This document shows, in pieces, positions 1 through 8,960 of a DNA stretch of 64,000 nucleotides (position 1 is the first letter of the stretch; every line of letters begins with the position of its first letter). A program made the position numbers and the translations under genes. A model generated the notes under the pieces. It had not been told where the DNA came from. It worked only from the letters and a program-made list of their open reading frames with translations, and ran no database searches. Source of the stretch: Arthrobacter sp. ISL-65 (GTDB taxonomy: Bacteria > Actinomycetota > Actinomycetes > Actinomycetales > Micrococcaceae); NCBI RefSeq assembly GCF_018613795.1, contig NZ_JAGGPN010000004.1:102293-166292 (forward strand), written 5' to 3'.

Positions 1-1
1 C

Positions 2-469
2 GACGAGCTGTCGGTGACCTCAGTGGTGGTCTGTGGCCACTCCGGCTGCGGCGCCATGACCGCCCTGCTCGCTGGACCTGCCCCAGACCACAAGGCCTCA
101 GACCACAAGGCCTCAGACCACAAGGCCTCAGACCAGAGGCCCGAATTGCAGGAGGAACGTTGCCCCATTGAGTCCTGGCTGGACCACGGACGGCCGAGCC
201 TCGAGTCATTCCATGCGGGCCATCCGGTCCAGGTTGCGGCTGAGAAAGCCGGGTACGGCGCGGTGGACCAGCTGGCCATGGTCAACGTTGCCGTCCAGCT
301 CGAGCGGCTGCAGCAGCATGCCAGGCTGCAGGACACCGTCCGTAGCGGTGACGTCCATGTGACGGGCCTGTTCTATGACATCGCCACGGCCCAGGTCCTG
401 CAGATCACACCCACGGGCATCAGCCACCTGGACCCGCTGCCGCGGGCCGATGAGCTGACCCCGGCCTGA
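2..469 (+). CDS. beta-class carbonic anhydrase, C-terminal part (5' end outside window)
   Basis: The reading frame is already open at the left edge and ends at the TGA closing at 469, so only the last ~155 residues are present. The segment VVVCGHSGCGAM is the zinc-binding His-x2-Cys signature of beta-carbonic anhydrases, which interconvert CO2 and bicarbonate in the cytoplasm. The C-terminal GLFYDIATAQV segment matches the family's usual final strand. Unusually, a loop just after the zinc motif carries three tandem DHKAS units. The true start, the first zinc ligand and the Asp/Arg dyad lie upstream and cannot be checked. A perfect hairpin follows the stop. Confidence 0.88.
   Translation, partial: DELSVTSVVVCGHSGCGAMTALLAGPAPDHKASDHKASDHKASDQRPELQEERCPIESWLDHGRPSLESFHAGHPVQVAAEKAGYGAVDQLAMVNVAVQLERLQQHARLQDTVRSGDVHVTGLFYDIATAQVLQITPTGISHLDPLPRADELTPA
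86..130 (+). repeat. 15-bp tandem repeat x3 inside the carbonic anhydrase
   Basis: Three identical copies of GACCACAAGGCCTCA lie head to tail at 86-100, 101-115 and 116-130, followed by a degenerate partial copy. They encode DHKAS three times and keep the frame, so copy number could vary without breaking the gene. Confidence 0.95.
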
Positions 470-495
470 CGGGCCCTAATTCACATCTGAATGGA

Positions 496-542
496 GTACG
501 CAGTTCGGCGGCCAGTCAAAGACCGGCCGCCGAACTGCGTAC
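496..542 (+). terminator. strong hairpin after carbonic anhydrase
   Basis: A perfect 18-bp inverted repeat (496-513 with 525-542, 11-nt loop) lies 26 bp after the carbonic anhydrase stop. There is no clear T-run, so it may act as a terminator or an mRNA 3'-end stabiliser. Confidence 0.6.
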
Positions 543-695
543 CGCTGTGTAGAGGCGAGTGATGCTGGCGGCAAAGACGGGTAGCCGACCCCCGTGACTC
601 AAGGTGGACGGGCGCCGTTGAATGGTCTGACACACACAGAGGGGTACAGGAAGCAGTGCAAGCGACGGAGGAGACGGCATGGAAGGGTGCAGGCC

Positions 696-1160
696 ATGAG
701 TTCCGGGCTGGCGTCAGCGGTACAGTTCGCCGGGTCCCTGTCGGGGTCCATCCTGCTCACGCTGGGACAGGCCGTGGTGGTGGTGTGCGCCTGTTCCGAC
801 ATGGTCCGTCTGCTCTCAGTGCCGCGCTCCCACCGGCGGTACCTGGCCAACTCGGTCTTCCGCACCCTGGTCCCGGCGGCGATCCTGGCCACCGCGCTCA
901 AGGCGCTGCTCGACGCGGCCTCCGGCGTCTGGCCGAACGTCACCGCCGGGATGTTTGTGCTGGTGGTCCTGATCTACCGGTGGCGCACCGACACGGACGA
1001 GGACAGTTGGTGGAAGGGCAAGGGCAAGGCGCTTGGGCGGTGGTTCAGTAAGCGGACTTCATTCGGGTTGCGCCCCGCCCCGGCCGCGGTCATGTCCCTC
1101 GACAGACGGCCATGCGGGCGTCAGCCGGGAACGTGCCCCGTAGTATCCGTCAGTCGTTGA
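696..1160 (+). CDS. small membrane protein of unknown function
   Basis: I do not recognise a family. The 154-residue product shows two or three hydrophobic stretches (about residues 8-32, 52-70 and 78-92), followed by a charged tail containing SWWKGKGKALGRW, so an inner-membrane protein with a cytoplasmic basic tail is likely. The ATG at 696 was chosen over an in-frame start at 594 because the earlier stretch is Arg-rich and unlike a membrane-protein N-terminus; the ribosome-binding site is weak (GAAGGG some 12 bases upstream). The 3' end runs 11 bases into the end of the convergent helicase gene. The last ~50 residues have lower coding plausibility. Confidence 0.5.
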   Translation: MSSGLASAVQFAGSLSGSILLTLGQAVVVVCACSDMVRLLSVPRSHRRYLANSVFRTLVPAAILATALKALLDAASGVWPNVTAGMFVLVVLIYRWRTDTDEDSWWKGKGKALGRWFSKRTSFGLRPAPAAVMSLDRRPCGRQPGTCPVVSVSR

Positions 1161-4100
1161 AGAGCCCCGCCAGATCGTCCGCGGTGAGCGCGCCGCCGGA
1201 GAGCGCATCGCCCTCCATCACGTCGGCGAAAAGCTGGGACTTCTTGGCCTTGAGCGCCATGACCTTTTCCTCGATGGTGTCCTTGGCCACCAGCCGGTAG
1301 ACCATGACGTTCCTGGCCTGGCCAATGCGGTGCGTGCGGTCCACCGCCTGCGCCTCTGACGCGGGATTCCACCATGGATCGAGCAGGAATACGTAGTCGG
1401 CCTCGGTCAGGTTGAGGCCGAACCCTCCGGCCTTGAGGCTGATCAGGAACACGGGCGCCGTGCCGTTCTTGAACTCATTGACGACGTCGGTACGGTTCCG
1501 GGTGCCGCCGTCGAGATAGCAGAACTCGATGTTCTCCTCGCGGAGGCGCTCGCGGACCTTGCCCAGGAAGCCGGTGAACTGGCTGAAAATCAGGGCGCGG
1601 TGGCCTTCGGCCACGAGGTCCTCCAGCTGTTCAAACAGCACGTCCAGCTTGCTTGACCGCACGCCGGACAGCGACTCGTCCACCAGTGAGGCGTCCAGGC
1701 TGAGCTGGCGCAGCAGCGTCAGCGACTGGAAGATGGTGAAGCGGTTCTTGTTCACGTCCTCGATGAGGCCCAGGATCTTCTGCCGCTCGCGCTGCAGGTG
1801 TGTCTGGTAAACCTTCTGGTGCCGCGGGTTGAGCACCACCTCAAGGATCTGCTCCTGCTTGGGCGGCAGATCCTTGATGACCTGCTCCTTGGTCCGGCGC
1901 ATCATGAGCGGACGGACCCGGCGGCGGAGCTTGTCCAGCTGCCCCTTGTCACCGTTCTTCTCCACCGGCTTCTGGTAGTACTCGGCGAACCGCGAAGGGC
2001 TCGCGAACAGCCCCGGCGCCACGATGGAGGTCAGGGCCCAGAACTCCATGAGGTTGTTCTCCAGCGGCGTGCCGGTAATGGCCAGCTTGAACGCCGCCGG
2101 AAGCTTGCGGGCGCACTGGTAGGCCTTGGACTGGTGGTTCTTGACGAACTGCGCCTCGTCCAGCACCAGCCCGGCCCAATGACGTCCCGCGTAGGACTCG
2201 TAGTCGATCCGGAACAGCGCGTAGGACGTGATGACGATGTCCGCCCCGGCCAAGGCCTCGGCGGGGTCGGCGCCGCTCTTGGCAAATGTCTCGCCGACGG
2301 CACGGACCGTGAGGCCGGGCGCGAAGCGGGCTGCCTCGGCCTCCCAGTTGCCCACGACGCTGGTGGGTGCCACCACCAAAAAGGGCGTGCCGCCGTCGTC
2401 CGCTGTTGTGGCGTCTTCCTTAAAGTCCGCGGCAGAAGCGGCGTGTTCCTTGGCCGCGCACATCAGGGCCAGCGCCTGCACGGTCTTTCCCAGGCCCATG
2501 TCGTCGGCGAGCACACCGCCGAGGCTGTGGCGGTACAGGAAGCTCAGCCAGTTGTAGCCCTCCAGCTGGTACGGGCGCAGCTCGGCGTTGAGCGTGGCCG
2601 GCAGCGGCAGGCCCTGGACGCCGCCCTCCAGCAGCCCGCCCACGGCTGTGCGCCAGGCGGACGCCTGCTCATCCACGATCCCAAGCTGGGCAAGTTCATC
2701 CCACAGGCCGGCCTGGAAGCGGCTGATCTGCAGAGGAGCGTTCTTGTCGCCCGAGTTGTCCTGCAGCGCGCGGGCCTCGTCGATCAGGGCCCGCAGCTGG
2801 TGCAGCTCCGGAAGGTCGAGGGAGAAGTAGGCGCCGCTGGGCAGGAGCATGCGTGTCTGCCCCGCAGCGAGGGCGGAGAAAAGGGCCGCGAAGGACACCG
2901 GCTGGCCCTCGAGGGTGATCACGATGCCAAGGTCGAACCAGTCGCGCTGGTCGGTCGCCTTGGTGGAGATAGCCACCACCGGCGCCTCTTCGGCCTCCCG
3001 GTAGTCGGCGATGTCGCCCGAGGTGTCCACATCGACGCCGGGCGTGTTCCGCAGCCGGGGGAGCACCTCCTCCGTGAAGGCGAGCGTGTCCAGCCCGCTC
3101 AGCTCCGCAGCGGCTGCAAGGCGCGGCGTGCCCCAGCCGCCGGTGGCCGATTCACCCAGCTTGGGCACCACGTCCCACGGCTGGCCTACTGCCTCCAGGA
3201 TCCGGGCTTCCGCCGGATCGTCACGGTAGCCGTGGTCGCCGGGATGGCGCCAAAGCGGCTGTGCCGTGACGATGGTGCCCGACTTGTAGTGCCATTCCCA
3301 GTGCAGGCGCACACGGTGGTCGGCGCCGTAATTGGCCAGCAGCGAGAGAGTCGGGAGGGCGAGCTCGGGCAGCTCTACGGACTCGTCCGCCGCGGTCACG
3401 CGCGCGGTCTGCTTGAGCTTGGGGTAGAAGCCGGTGAGGAAGCGTCCTTCATCCCGGGCCGGGATGTGCAGCGTGCTGCCCGCCGTGACGAAGGCCAGCA
3501 GCTCCTCGCTAAGTCCGCTCTCGAGCGGGGCGAGGGTGATGATCTCGTCCGCGGCGACCCCCGGGAGCGCGTCCCCGCTTGAGGTAAGGAAAATGCCGTG
3601 CGCCGGGCGTCCGATGGTGCCCACCGACGCAGGATCAACCTCGGTGCAGTCGACCGTGATGGTGGACGCGAGCTCCAGGCCGCCTTCCTGCCCGTCGCTT
3701 CCGTAGCGGCCCAGGTTAAGCCCGACCGCGGCGGGTGCCGCCGCCACCTTCACCAGTTCCTGGCCGCGGTTGTGCACCAGCGCCACGCCGATCTGCCGCG
3801 CTTCCTCCAGCAGGCCCCACAGGTTCTTGCCGGCGAAGGTGTTCAGCCCCAGCCAGAGGGACGACGACGAGTAAGACCGGTTCGCGCCGCCGGTGTGCGC
3901 GGCGAGGAAGGTCTGCAGCCACTCCACATGGGCCTGGTTGCACTCGCGCTTGAAGTTCAGGTAGCTCAGCGTGTTCCACGAGACGTCGCCGCGGATCCAT
4001 TTGCCCTTGGCACCCATGATCACCGGGCGGGCCTTGAGCTGGCGGACGCTGCGGAGCGGGTCGCGGCGGCCGGTGTAGGAGAAGTGCGGGGCCGGTTCCT

Positions 4101-4569
4101 CCACCTCGAACTGCAGGGCCAGGGGAGTGCCACCGATTTGCTGGGCGGGGCCGGCCTGCGAGATCAGGGGGCTGAGCGCCTGCTCCCAGTCCGAGAGCGC
4201 CGGCACGGACGTTTCCCGCGACACCCGCGAGACGTCGGCGGGGGACAGGAGCTGCACCCTCACGGCCGGGTTGTCTTCGGCCGCGAACAACAGCGCGGCC
4301 ACGTGCTTGCAGTCCTTGCGGACCGGGCAGCTGCAGACGCCCACCGTGCAGCTCCAGCCGCCGCCCTTCCGGACCAGCTTGGCCGTGGTGGAGTAAGGCA
4401 CCTCGGAGCCGCCGCGGACCTTGCCGAGCATCAGGCCGGTGGCGGAGTCGAACGAGATCCCGGACACACGGCCGCCCATGGCATAGGCGAGCCCGGCCGC
4501 GAGGGAACGGTCGTTGATCGCGGGGGTCTGGATTGCCAGTGCCGCACTGTCGTCCGGTTGGGAAGGCAT
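1150..4569 (-). CDS. SNF2-family DEAD/DEAH helicase with SWIM zinc finger
   Basis: This 1139-residue protein is a Swi2/Snf2-type DNA-dependent ATPase, expected to translocate on double-stranded DNA and remodel protein-DNA complexes. A SWIM zinc finger (C79-x-C81 ... C87-x-H89) lies at the N-terminus. The ATPase core occupies the C-terminal half, with Walker A DDMGLGKT near residue 690, the DEAQ Walker B box near 803, and the helicase C motif VI DRTHRIGQ near 1080. This layout matches large bacterial SNF2 helicases of the HepA/RapA superfamily that carry an N-terminal SWIM domain. The ATG at 4569 lacks a strong ribosome-binding site. The gene stands alone, divergent from the DMP19-like gene. 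Its cellular role is not established from sequence. Confidence 0.95.
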   Translation of the reverse strand: MPSQPDDSAALAIQTPAINDRSLAAGLAYAMGGRVSGISFDSATGLMLGKVRGGSEVPYSTTAKLVRKGGGWSCTVGVCSCPVRKDCKHVAALLFAAEDNPAVRVQLLSPADVSRVSRETSVPALSDWEQALSPLISQAGPAQQIGGTPLALQFEVEEPAPHFSYTGRRDPLRSVRQLKARPVIMGAKGKWIRGDVSWNTLSYLNFKRECNQAHVEWLQTFLAAHTGGANRSYSSSSLWLGLNTFAGKNLWGLLEEARQIGVALVHNRGQELVKVAAAPAAVGLNLGRYGSDGQEGGLELASTITVDCTEVDPASVGTIGRPAHGIFLTSSGDALPGVAADEIITLAPLESGLSEELLAFVTAGSTLHIPARDEGRFLTGFYPKLKQTARVTAADESVELPELALPTLSLLANYGADHRVRLHWEWHYKSGTIVTAQPLWRHPGDHGYRDDPAEARILEAVGQPWDVVPKLGESATGGWGTPRLAAAAELSGLDTLAFTEEVLPRLRNTPGVDVDTSGDIADYREAEEAPVVAISTKATDQRDWFDLGIVITLEGQPVSFAALFSALAAGQTRMLLPSGAYFSLDLPELHQLRALIDEARALQDNSGDKNAPLQISRFQAGLWDELAQLGIVDEQASAWRTAVGGLLEGGVQGLPLPATLNAELRPYQLEGYNWLSFLYRHSLGGVLADDMGLGKTVQALALMCAAKEHAASAADFKEDATTADDGGTPFLVVAPTSVVGNWEAEAARFAPGLTVRAVGETFAKSGADPAEALAGADIVITSYALFRIDYESYAGRHWAGLVLDEAQFVKNHQSKAYQCARKLPAAFKLAITGTPLENNLMEFWALTSIVAPGLFASPSRFAEYYQKPVEKNGDKGQLDKLRRRVRPLMMRRTKEQVIKDLPPKQEQILEVVLNPRHQKVYQTHLQRERQKILGLIEDVNKNRFTIFQSLTLLRQLSLDASLVDESLSGVRSSKLDVLFEQLEDLVAEGHRALIFSQFTGFLGKVRERLREENIEFCYLDGGTRNRTDVVNEFKNGTAPVFLISLKAGGFGLNLTEADYVFLLDPWWNPASEAQAVDRTHRIGQARNVMVYRLVAKDTIEEKVMALKAKKSQLFADVMEGDALSGGALTADDLAGLFND

Positions 4570-4817
4570 GGGTGCGCGCTACTTTCGGCAGGTCGAAAAT
4601 CTGCAGGTTATCTGATCCATCTTAGTCGGGCTGGAGGGGCCCTCAAATTTGCCTCCGCCCGCCGTCGGGCTCTCCGGTTTTTGTCCTGTCGGTGTCCCTC
4701 CGCTGATGCGGCGCAAACTTCGCCTGACGTTCACTTCGCCCTAAACCTGCGGGCGCCGGTGGCGCGTACGTTGAGAGGGTCCTGAGCACCACCGGCTTTC
4801 TGCAGTGAGGATTTCCC

Positions 4818-5699
4818 ATGACATCCAGCGAATACCCCGTTGTCCTGACCGTCGAAGGCGCCGCAGGCGGCGGCAGTGCCAGTGATGCAGAGGTCGTTGA
4901 TTCCAACGTTGCCGTGGTGAACGCCATGTATCAGGAGCTCCTCGGCCCGGGGGAGATCGCGCCCAACGCCCTGCGCAGCTACTTCGTGGACTTTTACCTG
5001 ACGCAATCCCTCGGCGGCGGCTTCGCGCAGTATGTCTTCACCGCCCCGGACCGTGAGGAGCTTGACGCCTACATCCGGGAGGGCCTGGAAGGCATGGGCG
5101 CCGCCGGGCATGTCGACCTCTTTGACCGCACCGCGGAGGCATTCGACGCCCTGTCCGAGGAGGAAGCCGACATCTACCTGGACGGCGAGGCCGACGCCGA
5201 GCAGGACGGCGACCTCCCGGAACGCGTACAGGCCATGGAGGACCTCGACGCAGAATTCGAATCGCTCCTCGAAACGGAGGGCATCGTAGCCCTCAACGCC
5301 GCGTGGCTGCGCGGTCAGGAAGGCCTGCTGGTCCTGGCAGACGACGAGCTCACCGCACACATCGCCAAGCGCGTGGCGGCGCTGCCGGACCTCGAAGAGC
5401 GGCGCGCCGAGGCCGAGGAAGAGGCCCTGGAGAACGCCCCCGAATTCGAGCTCATTATCCGCGAGCTGTGCGACATCGCCGGGTACGAGCTGCGGAAGAT
5501 CACCATGGGCGACCCGAACTACAACCACAACGGTGAGCCGGTGCTGGCGTGGCACTTCAGCACCGACCACGGCGACTTCCTGATGATTGAGGACGACGAC
5601 GAGGCCTTCATGCTCAACCCGGATACCAAGGAAATCGTGGCCGCCGTCGAGTTCGAAGAACTGGGCGGAGACCTGGACGAGGACCTCGTGGAGGCGTAG
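4818..5699 (+). CDS. DMP19/DUF4375-like acidic protein
   Basis: The 293-residue product is very acidic, with runs such as EEEADIYLDGEADAEQDGD. The segment SYFVDFYLTQSLGGGFAQYVF resembles the core of DMP19/DUF4375 proteins (typically NGGFxQY), a domain first known from a DNA-mimic protein. The C-terminal third (from about residue 205) looks like a separate alpha/beta domain ending in an acidic tail. The acidity would suit nucleic-acid mimicry, but that is inference. Starts at ATG 4818 with a weak upstream GAGGA. A hairpin terminator follows the stop. Confidence 0.6.
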   Translation: MTSSEYPVVLTVEGAAGGGSASDAEVVDSNVAVVNAMYQELLGPGEIAPNALRSYFVDFYLTQSLGGGFAQYVFTAPDREELDAYIREGLEGMGAAGHVDLFDRTAEAFDALSEEEADIYLDGEADAEQDGDLPERVQAMEDLDAEFESLLETEGIVALNAAWLRGQEGLLVLADDELTAHIAKRVAALPDLEERRAEAEEEALENAPEFELIIRELCDIAGYELRKITMGDPNYNHNGEPVLAWHFSTDHGDFLMIEDDDEAFMLNPDTKEIVAAVEFEELGGDLDEDLVEA

Positions 5700-5711
5700 C
5701 GCCACGGTTCT

Positions 5712-5744
5712 GCGGGACCCCTCGGTGAGGGGTCCCGCAGCTTT
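5712..5744 (+). terminator. intrinsic terminator after the DMP19-like gene
   Basis: A perfect inverted repeat with arms GCGGGACCCCT and AGGGGTCCCGC at 5712-5738 is followed by CAGCTTTTGG, 13 bp after the stop codon. Confidence 0.8.
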
Positions 5745-5868
5745 TGGTTAAAGGTTTCCCCAACGTGGCGTCCAGATACTGGCATCCTCTTCAGATCATG
5801 GACCTGAAGAGGATCACCTCGCTGGGTCTCGGCCGGGTGAAGTCTGGGGCCTTTGAGGGGAGCTTTCC

Positions 5869-7590
5869 ATGAAACCTGCAAGAAATCGTCCGCGTCTGGC
5901 AGCCGCCATCACGGCTGGCGCGCTGGTGGCGCTGGCCGTTCCGACCGCGGTTGTTCCGGCTTTCGCCGTCATCAGCGACCCGGGTACACACATCATCACC
6001 GTTTTCCCGGAACGGGACATGGTCTCAGCCGAAGGGTACGCAGCGGGCGATCATCCCACGATCCAGGTGCTTCGCGGCGGCGCAGTAATCGGCACGTCGT
6101 CGGTCCTGACTCCTGCGGCCGGCATCGTGGAAGTCAACCACCCCGGCGGAGGATGCTGGGAAGGCACCACCCCGGACATCCGCCCGGGTGATGTGGTTCG
6201 TGTTCTGACAGCCCCCGACGTCGGCGACCAGACGTCCGTGGGGAACGTCACCGTCACGCAGCCGGCCACGAAGATCAACGCCAGCACCGTGGTGATGAAG
6301 GGTACCGCTGTTGCGACCGGCGGCGGGCAGCTTCCGGCGGACCAGCTGGAGGCCCGGGTCGTGGCAGCCAACCAGTCGTTCGCACTGAACGGGCGGCGAA
6401 CGCTGCGTGCCGGTGCCCCGGGGTCTGGCGCGGACGGCGTCGTTGTTTACGACGGACCGGGCGTCACCACCTGGACGGCAACCTGGACCGGCCTCACCGG
6501 AGTTGGCGCGGACGGCGTGTCCGACGCAGACCGCGCATCATCAACCACCACCTCCGAAAGCCGGGGCATGTGGCTGGGACGGGCCGCCGCGATCGGCAAT
6601 GAAGTCACGATCTTCGAATACGCGGCGATCGGCGGACCCGCCGCTCCGTGCACGGCGCCCCTAGCCAAGGGACCGAGCACACCTGACCTGACGGCCGCCA
6701 CCGACACTGGCCGCTTCAATACGGACAACATCACGCGCAGCACCACCCCCGGCTTCACCGGTGCCGTTGCATTGCCGGACGCCGCCAGCGTCAACCTCTA
6801 CATTGACGGGGTAGCCAGCGGCTCGGCATCGGTGGCCGCGAACGGCAGCTACTCGATCACGTCCAACCGGGCGCTGGCCAACGGGCGGCACACCGTAACT
6901 GCCGGGGAGGTCAGCCCTGCAGGCATCGAAACACGCTCCGCCGCGTCCCTGGCCGTCACCGTCGACACCGTGGCGCCCTCGGTGACAGCCAAGGCGCCGG
7001 CCGTCAACTCGCTGATGGTCAGCCAGACGGCCAACGTCACGGCAACCTTCAGTGAACCGATGGCCGGCATAGGATTCGCGTCCTTCAATTTGAAGAACTC
7101 CGCAGGGGCGGTGATCGCGGCTCCCGTCACGTGGAACGCCACGACCCGTGTGGCCACTGCCAACCCTAACGTAACGCTCACTGCCGACCGGAAGCACACG
7201 GTAACCCTGACTTCAGGCATCACTGACATCGCCGGCAACCCGATTGCCGCGAACTCCTGGGCGTTCACCACGGGACCGCGGCCTGTCGTGACCGCCAAGT
7301 CCCCGGCAACGAATGCCACAGCCGTCAGCCGTACGGCCAACGTCACTGCGACCATCAGTGAGAACGTGACCGGCGTCAGCAACGGAACGTTTGCCCTCCG
7401 GAACGCCGCCACCGGCGCCCTGGTGAGCTACGCCGTCAGCTACAACGCCACCAGCCACGTGGCAACGCTGAACCCGAATGTGACGCTGGCGGCCAACACG
7501 AAGTACACGGCCACCATTTCCACCAGCATCAAGGATGGCGGCGGGAACCCGCTCAGCGGCCTCTCCTGGAGCTTCACCACAGGACGGTAA
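5869..7590 (+). CDS. secreted protein with two C-terminal bacterial Ig-like (Big_5/SbsA) domains
   Basis: The protein has 573 residues. Residues 1-33 form a Sec signal peptide (Arg/Lys N-end, then an Ala/Val-rich core ending PAFA). The central part has no family I recognise. An Ig-like segment near residues 290-365 is followed by two homologous repeats of about 100 residues, each starting with a PxVTAKxPA motif and ending NSWAFTTG or LSWSFTTG. These are typical of the SbsA Ig-like Big_5 fold used as spacers in surface proteins. GGGGAG precedes the ATG. There is no sorting signal or membrane anchor at the C-terminus, so it is probably secreted or wall-associated. A similar Big_5 unit occurs in the surface protein at 41.2 kb. 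Confidence 0.8.
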   Translation: MKPARNRPRLAAAITAGALVALAVPTAVVPAFAVISDPGTHIITVFPERDMVSAEGYAAGDHPTIQVLRGGAVIGTSSVLTPAAGIVEVNHPGGGCWEGTTPDIRPGDVVRVLTAPDVGDQTSVGNVTVTQPATKINASTVVMKGTAVATGGGQLPADQLEARVVAANQSFALNGRRTLRAGAPGSGADGVVVYDGPGVTTWTATWTGLTGVGADGVSDADRASSTTTSESRGMWLGRAAAIGNEVTIFEYAAIGGPAAPCTAPLAKGPSTPDLTAATDTGRFNTDNITRSTTPGFTGAVALPDAASVNLYIDGVASGSASVAANGSYSITSNRALANGRHTVTAGEVSPAGIETRSAASLAVTVDTVAPSVTAKAPAVNSLMVSQTANVTATFSEPMAGIGFASFNLKNSAGAVIAAPVTWNATTRVATANPNVTLTADRKHTVTLTSGITDIAGNPIAANSWAFTTGPRPVVTAKSPATNATAVSRTANVTATISENVTGVSNGTFALRNAATGALVSYAVSYNATSHVATLNPNVTLAANTKYTATISTSIKDGGGNPLSGLSWSFTTGR

Positions 7591-7610
7591 ACGAGCAGTT
7601 ACACAGGACC

Positions 7611-7650
7611 TCCGGCCCGGTGCCGCCCGAAAGGGCAGAGCCGGGCCGGA
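7611..7650 (+). terminator. hairpin after Ig-like protein
   Basis: A perfect 10-bp stem (TCCGGCCCGG at 7611-7620 with CCGGGCCGGA at 7641-7650) holds an inner TGCC/GGCA pair. It lies 20 bp after the stop and has no T-run. Confidence 0.5.
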
Positions 7651-7738
7651 CCCATGCCCACTGGTTGAGCCTGGGGCCACGCCCGCGCGGTTCCCTGTCC
7701 GAGCTGGCGAGGTTAGGGAGCGGGTTGGGGAGTGACGC

Positions 7739-7768
7739 TTGACACATGCAAAACGTTTTGTGTACTCT
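7739..7768 (+). promoter_or_regulatory. sigma-70 type promoter of the lacI/fructan operon
   Basis: A perfect -35 TTGACA (7739-7744) and a -10-like TACTCT (7763-7768) are spaced by 18 bp. The spacer holds the first operator palindrome, so repressor binding would block RNA polymerase directly. Confidence 0.7.
7749..7760. promoter_or_regulatory. LacI-family operator O1
   Basis: A perfect palindrome CAAAACGTTTTG with a central CG, as is usual for LacI/GalR repressors. It lies between the -35 and -10 elements. Confidence 0.88.
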
Positions 7769-7782
7769 CATTCACACCGAAC

Positions 7783-7794
7783 CAAAACGTTTTG
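7783..7794. promoter_or_regulatory. LacI-family operator O2
   Basis: A second identical CAAAACGTTTTG, centred 34 bp after O1 and just before the ribosome-binding site of the repressor gene. Two sites allow cooperative autorepression. Confidence 0.88.
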
Positions 7795-7806
7795 TAAAGG
7801 AAGTCG

Positions 7807-8829
7807 ATGACGACGCGAGTAGGGATACGCGAAGTGGCCAAGGCCGCCGGAGTCTCAGTGACCACTGTGTCCCACGCACTCAATGACGCCACCAGCTCCC
7901 GGGTCAAAGCGGAAACCCAGCAGCACGTCCGGGACGTGGCCAGGAACCTCGGCTACGCCCCCAACCGGCTCGCCAGCGGGCTGCGCAACCAGCGCTCCCA
8001 GATCCTGGGCCTGGTCAGTGACGAGATCACCACCACGCCCTTCGCCGGAGCGATGATCCGCGGAGCGCAGGACGCGGCCTACGAGCGGGGCTACGTGGTC
8101 ATGGTGGTGAACTCGGGCCTGGACAGCGAGCTCGAACACCGCGAAATCACCATGCTTCAGCAGCACCAGGTGGACGGCGTGGTGTACGCCCGGATGTACC
8201 ACCAGGGAGTGGAGCTGCCGTCTTCGCTCGCCGGGTTCCCCACCGTGCTGTTGGACGCCGTCACCGGGGACCCCACGGTCTCCTCCATCGTTCCGGACGA
8301 GGTCAACGCCGCCGAAACCGCCGTCGAAGCCCTCATCAGGGCCGGGCACAAGCGGATCGGAATGATCAACAACGTGGACGACATTCCCGCAACGCACGGC
8401 CGGCTGGAAGGTTTCCACAACGCCCTGCGCCGCCACGGCATCGAGCACGATCCGCGGCACCTCGTCATCGCCGCGCCGGAGACCTCGGGTGGCCGCGAGG
8501 CGGCACTGGCTCTCCTCGGCCAGCCGGACAGGCCAACGGCCCTGTTCTGCTTCAGCGACCGGGTGGCCATGGGCGCGTACCAGGGGGCCGCAGCTTTGGG
8601 GCTGACCGTCCCGGAGGACATTTCGATCGTCGGCATCGACAATCTGGAGCTCATTGCGGACTCGCTGTGGCCGGGACTGACCACGGTGGCCCTGCCGCAC
8701 TACGACATGGGGCGATGGGCGGTCAACCGCGTTCTTGACGACATTGAGAACCCGGCGGCGCCGCCGGAACAGGTGCGGCTCGCCTGTCCCCTGATCGAGC
8801 GGGGATCCGTAGGACCGCCCCGGACCTGA
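7807..8829 (+). CDS. LacI-family transcriptional repressor of the fructan/sucrose operon
   Basis: This 340-residue repressor has an N-terminal LacI helix-turn-helix (IREVAKAAGVSVTTVSHALN, residues 6-25), a hinge helix (PNRLASGLR) and a periplasmic-binding-protein-like sugar-binding core. It starts at ATG 7807, seven bases after AAAGGAAG. It is first in a co-directional set with a sugar ABC importer and a GH32 enzyme, so the likely inducer is a fructoside or a derived fructose phosphate (inference). Two perfect operators upstream indicate autoregulation. I see no other copy of the operator before the downstream genes, which suggests one transcript. Confidence 0.93.
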   Translation: MTTRVGIREVAKAAGVSVTTVSHALNDATSSRVKAETQQHVRDVARNLGYAPNRLASGLRNQRSQILGLVSDEITTTPFAGAMIRGAQDAAYERGYVVMVVNSGLDSELEHREITMLQQHQVDGVVYARMYHQGVELPSSLAGFPTVLLDAVTGDPTVSSIVPDEVNAAETAVEALIRAGHKRIGMINNVDDIPATHGRLEGFHNALRRHGIEHDPRHLVIAAPETSGGREAALALLGQPDRPTALFCFSDRVAMGAYQGAAALGLTVPEDISIVGIDNLELIADSLWPGLTTVALPHYDMGRWAVNRVLDDIENPAAPPEQVRLACPLIERGSVGPPRT

Positions 8830-8960
8830 CGGCATTTTTCAGAAACCAACACCACCCGGTGTCCGCCAGAAAAAGGGACGCAGCCGTTGCAGCGGCCGCG
8901 CCCCTTCCGGATCCGGGGCCAATCATCCACGCGCAAAATCAGCAGAAAGACTGGACCTTC

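Noticed and set aside
1798..3582. Long plus-strand open frame opposite the SNF2 helicase
   Set aside because: High-GC antisense shadow with no recognisable domains. The minus frame has all helicase motifs.
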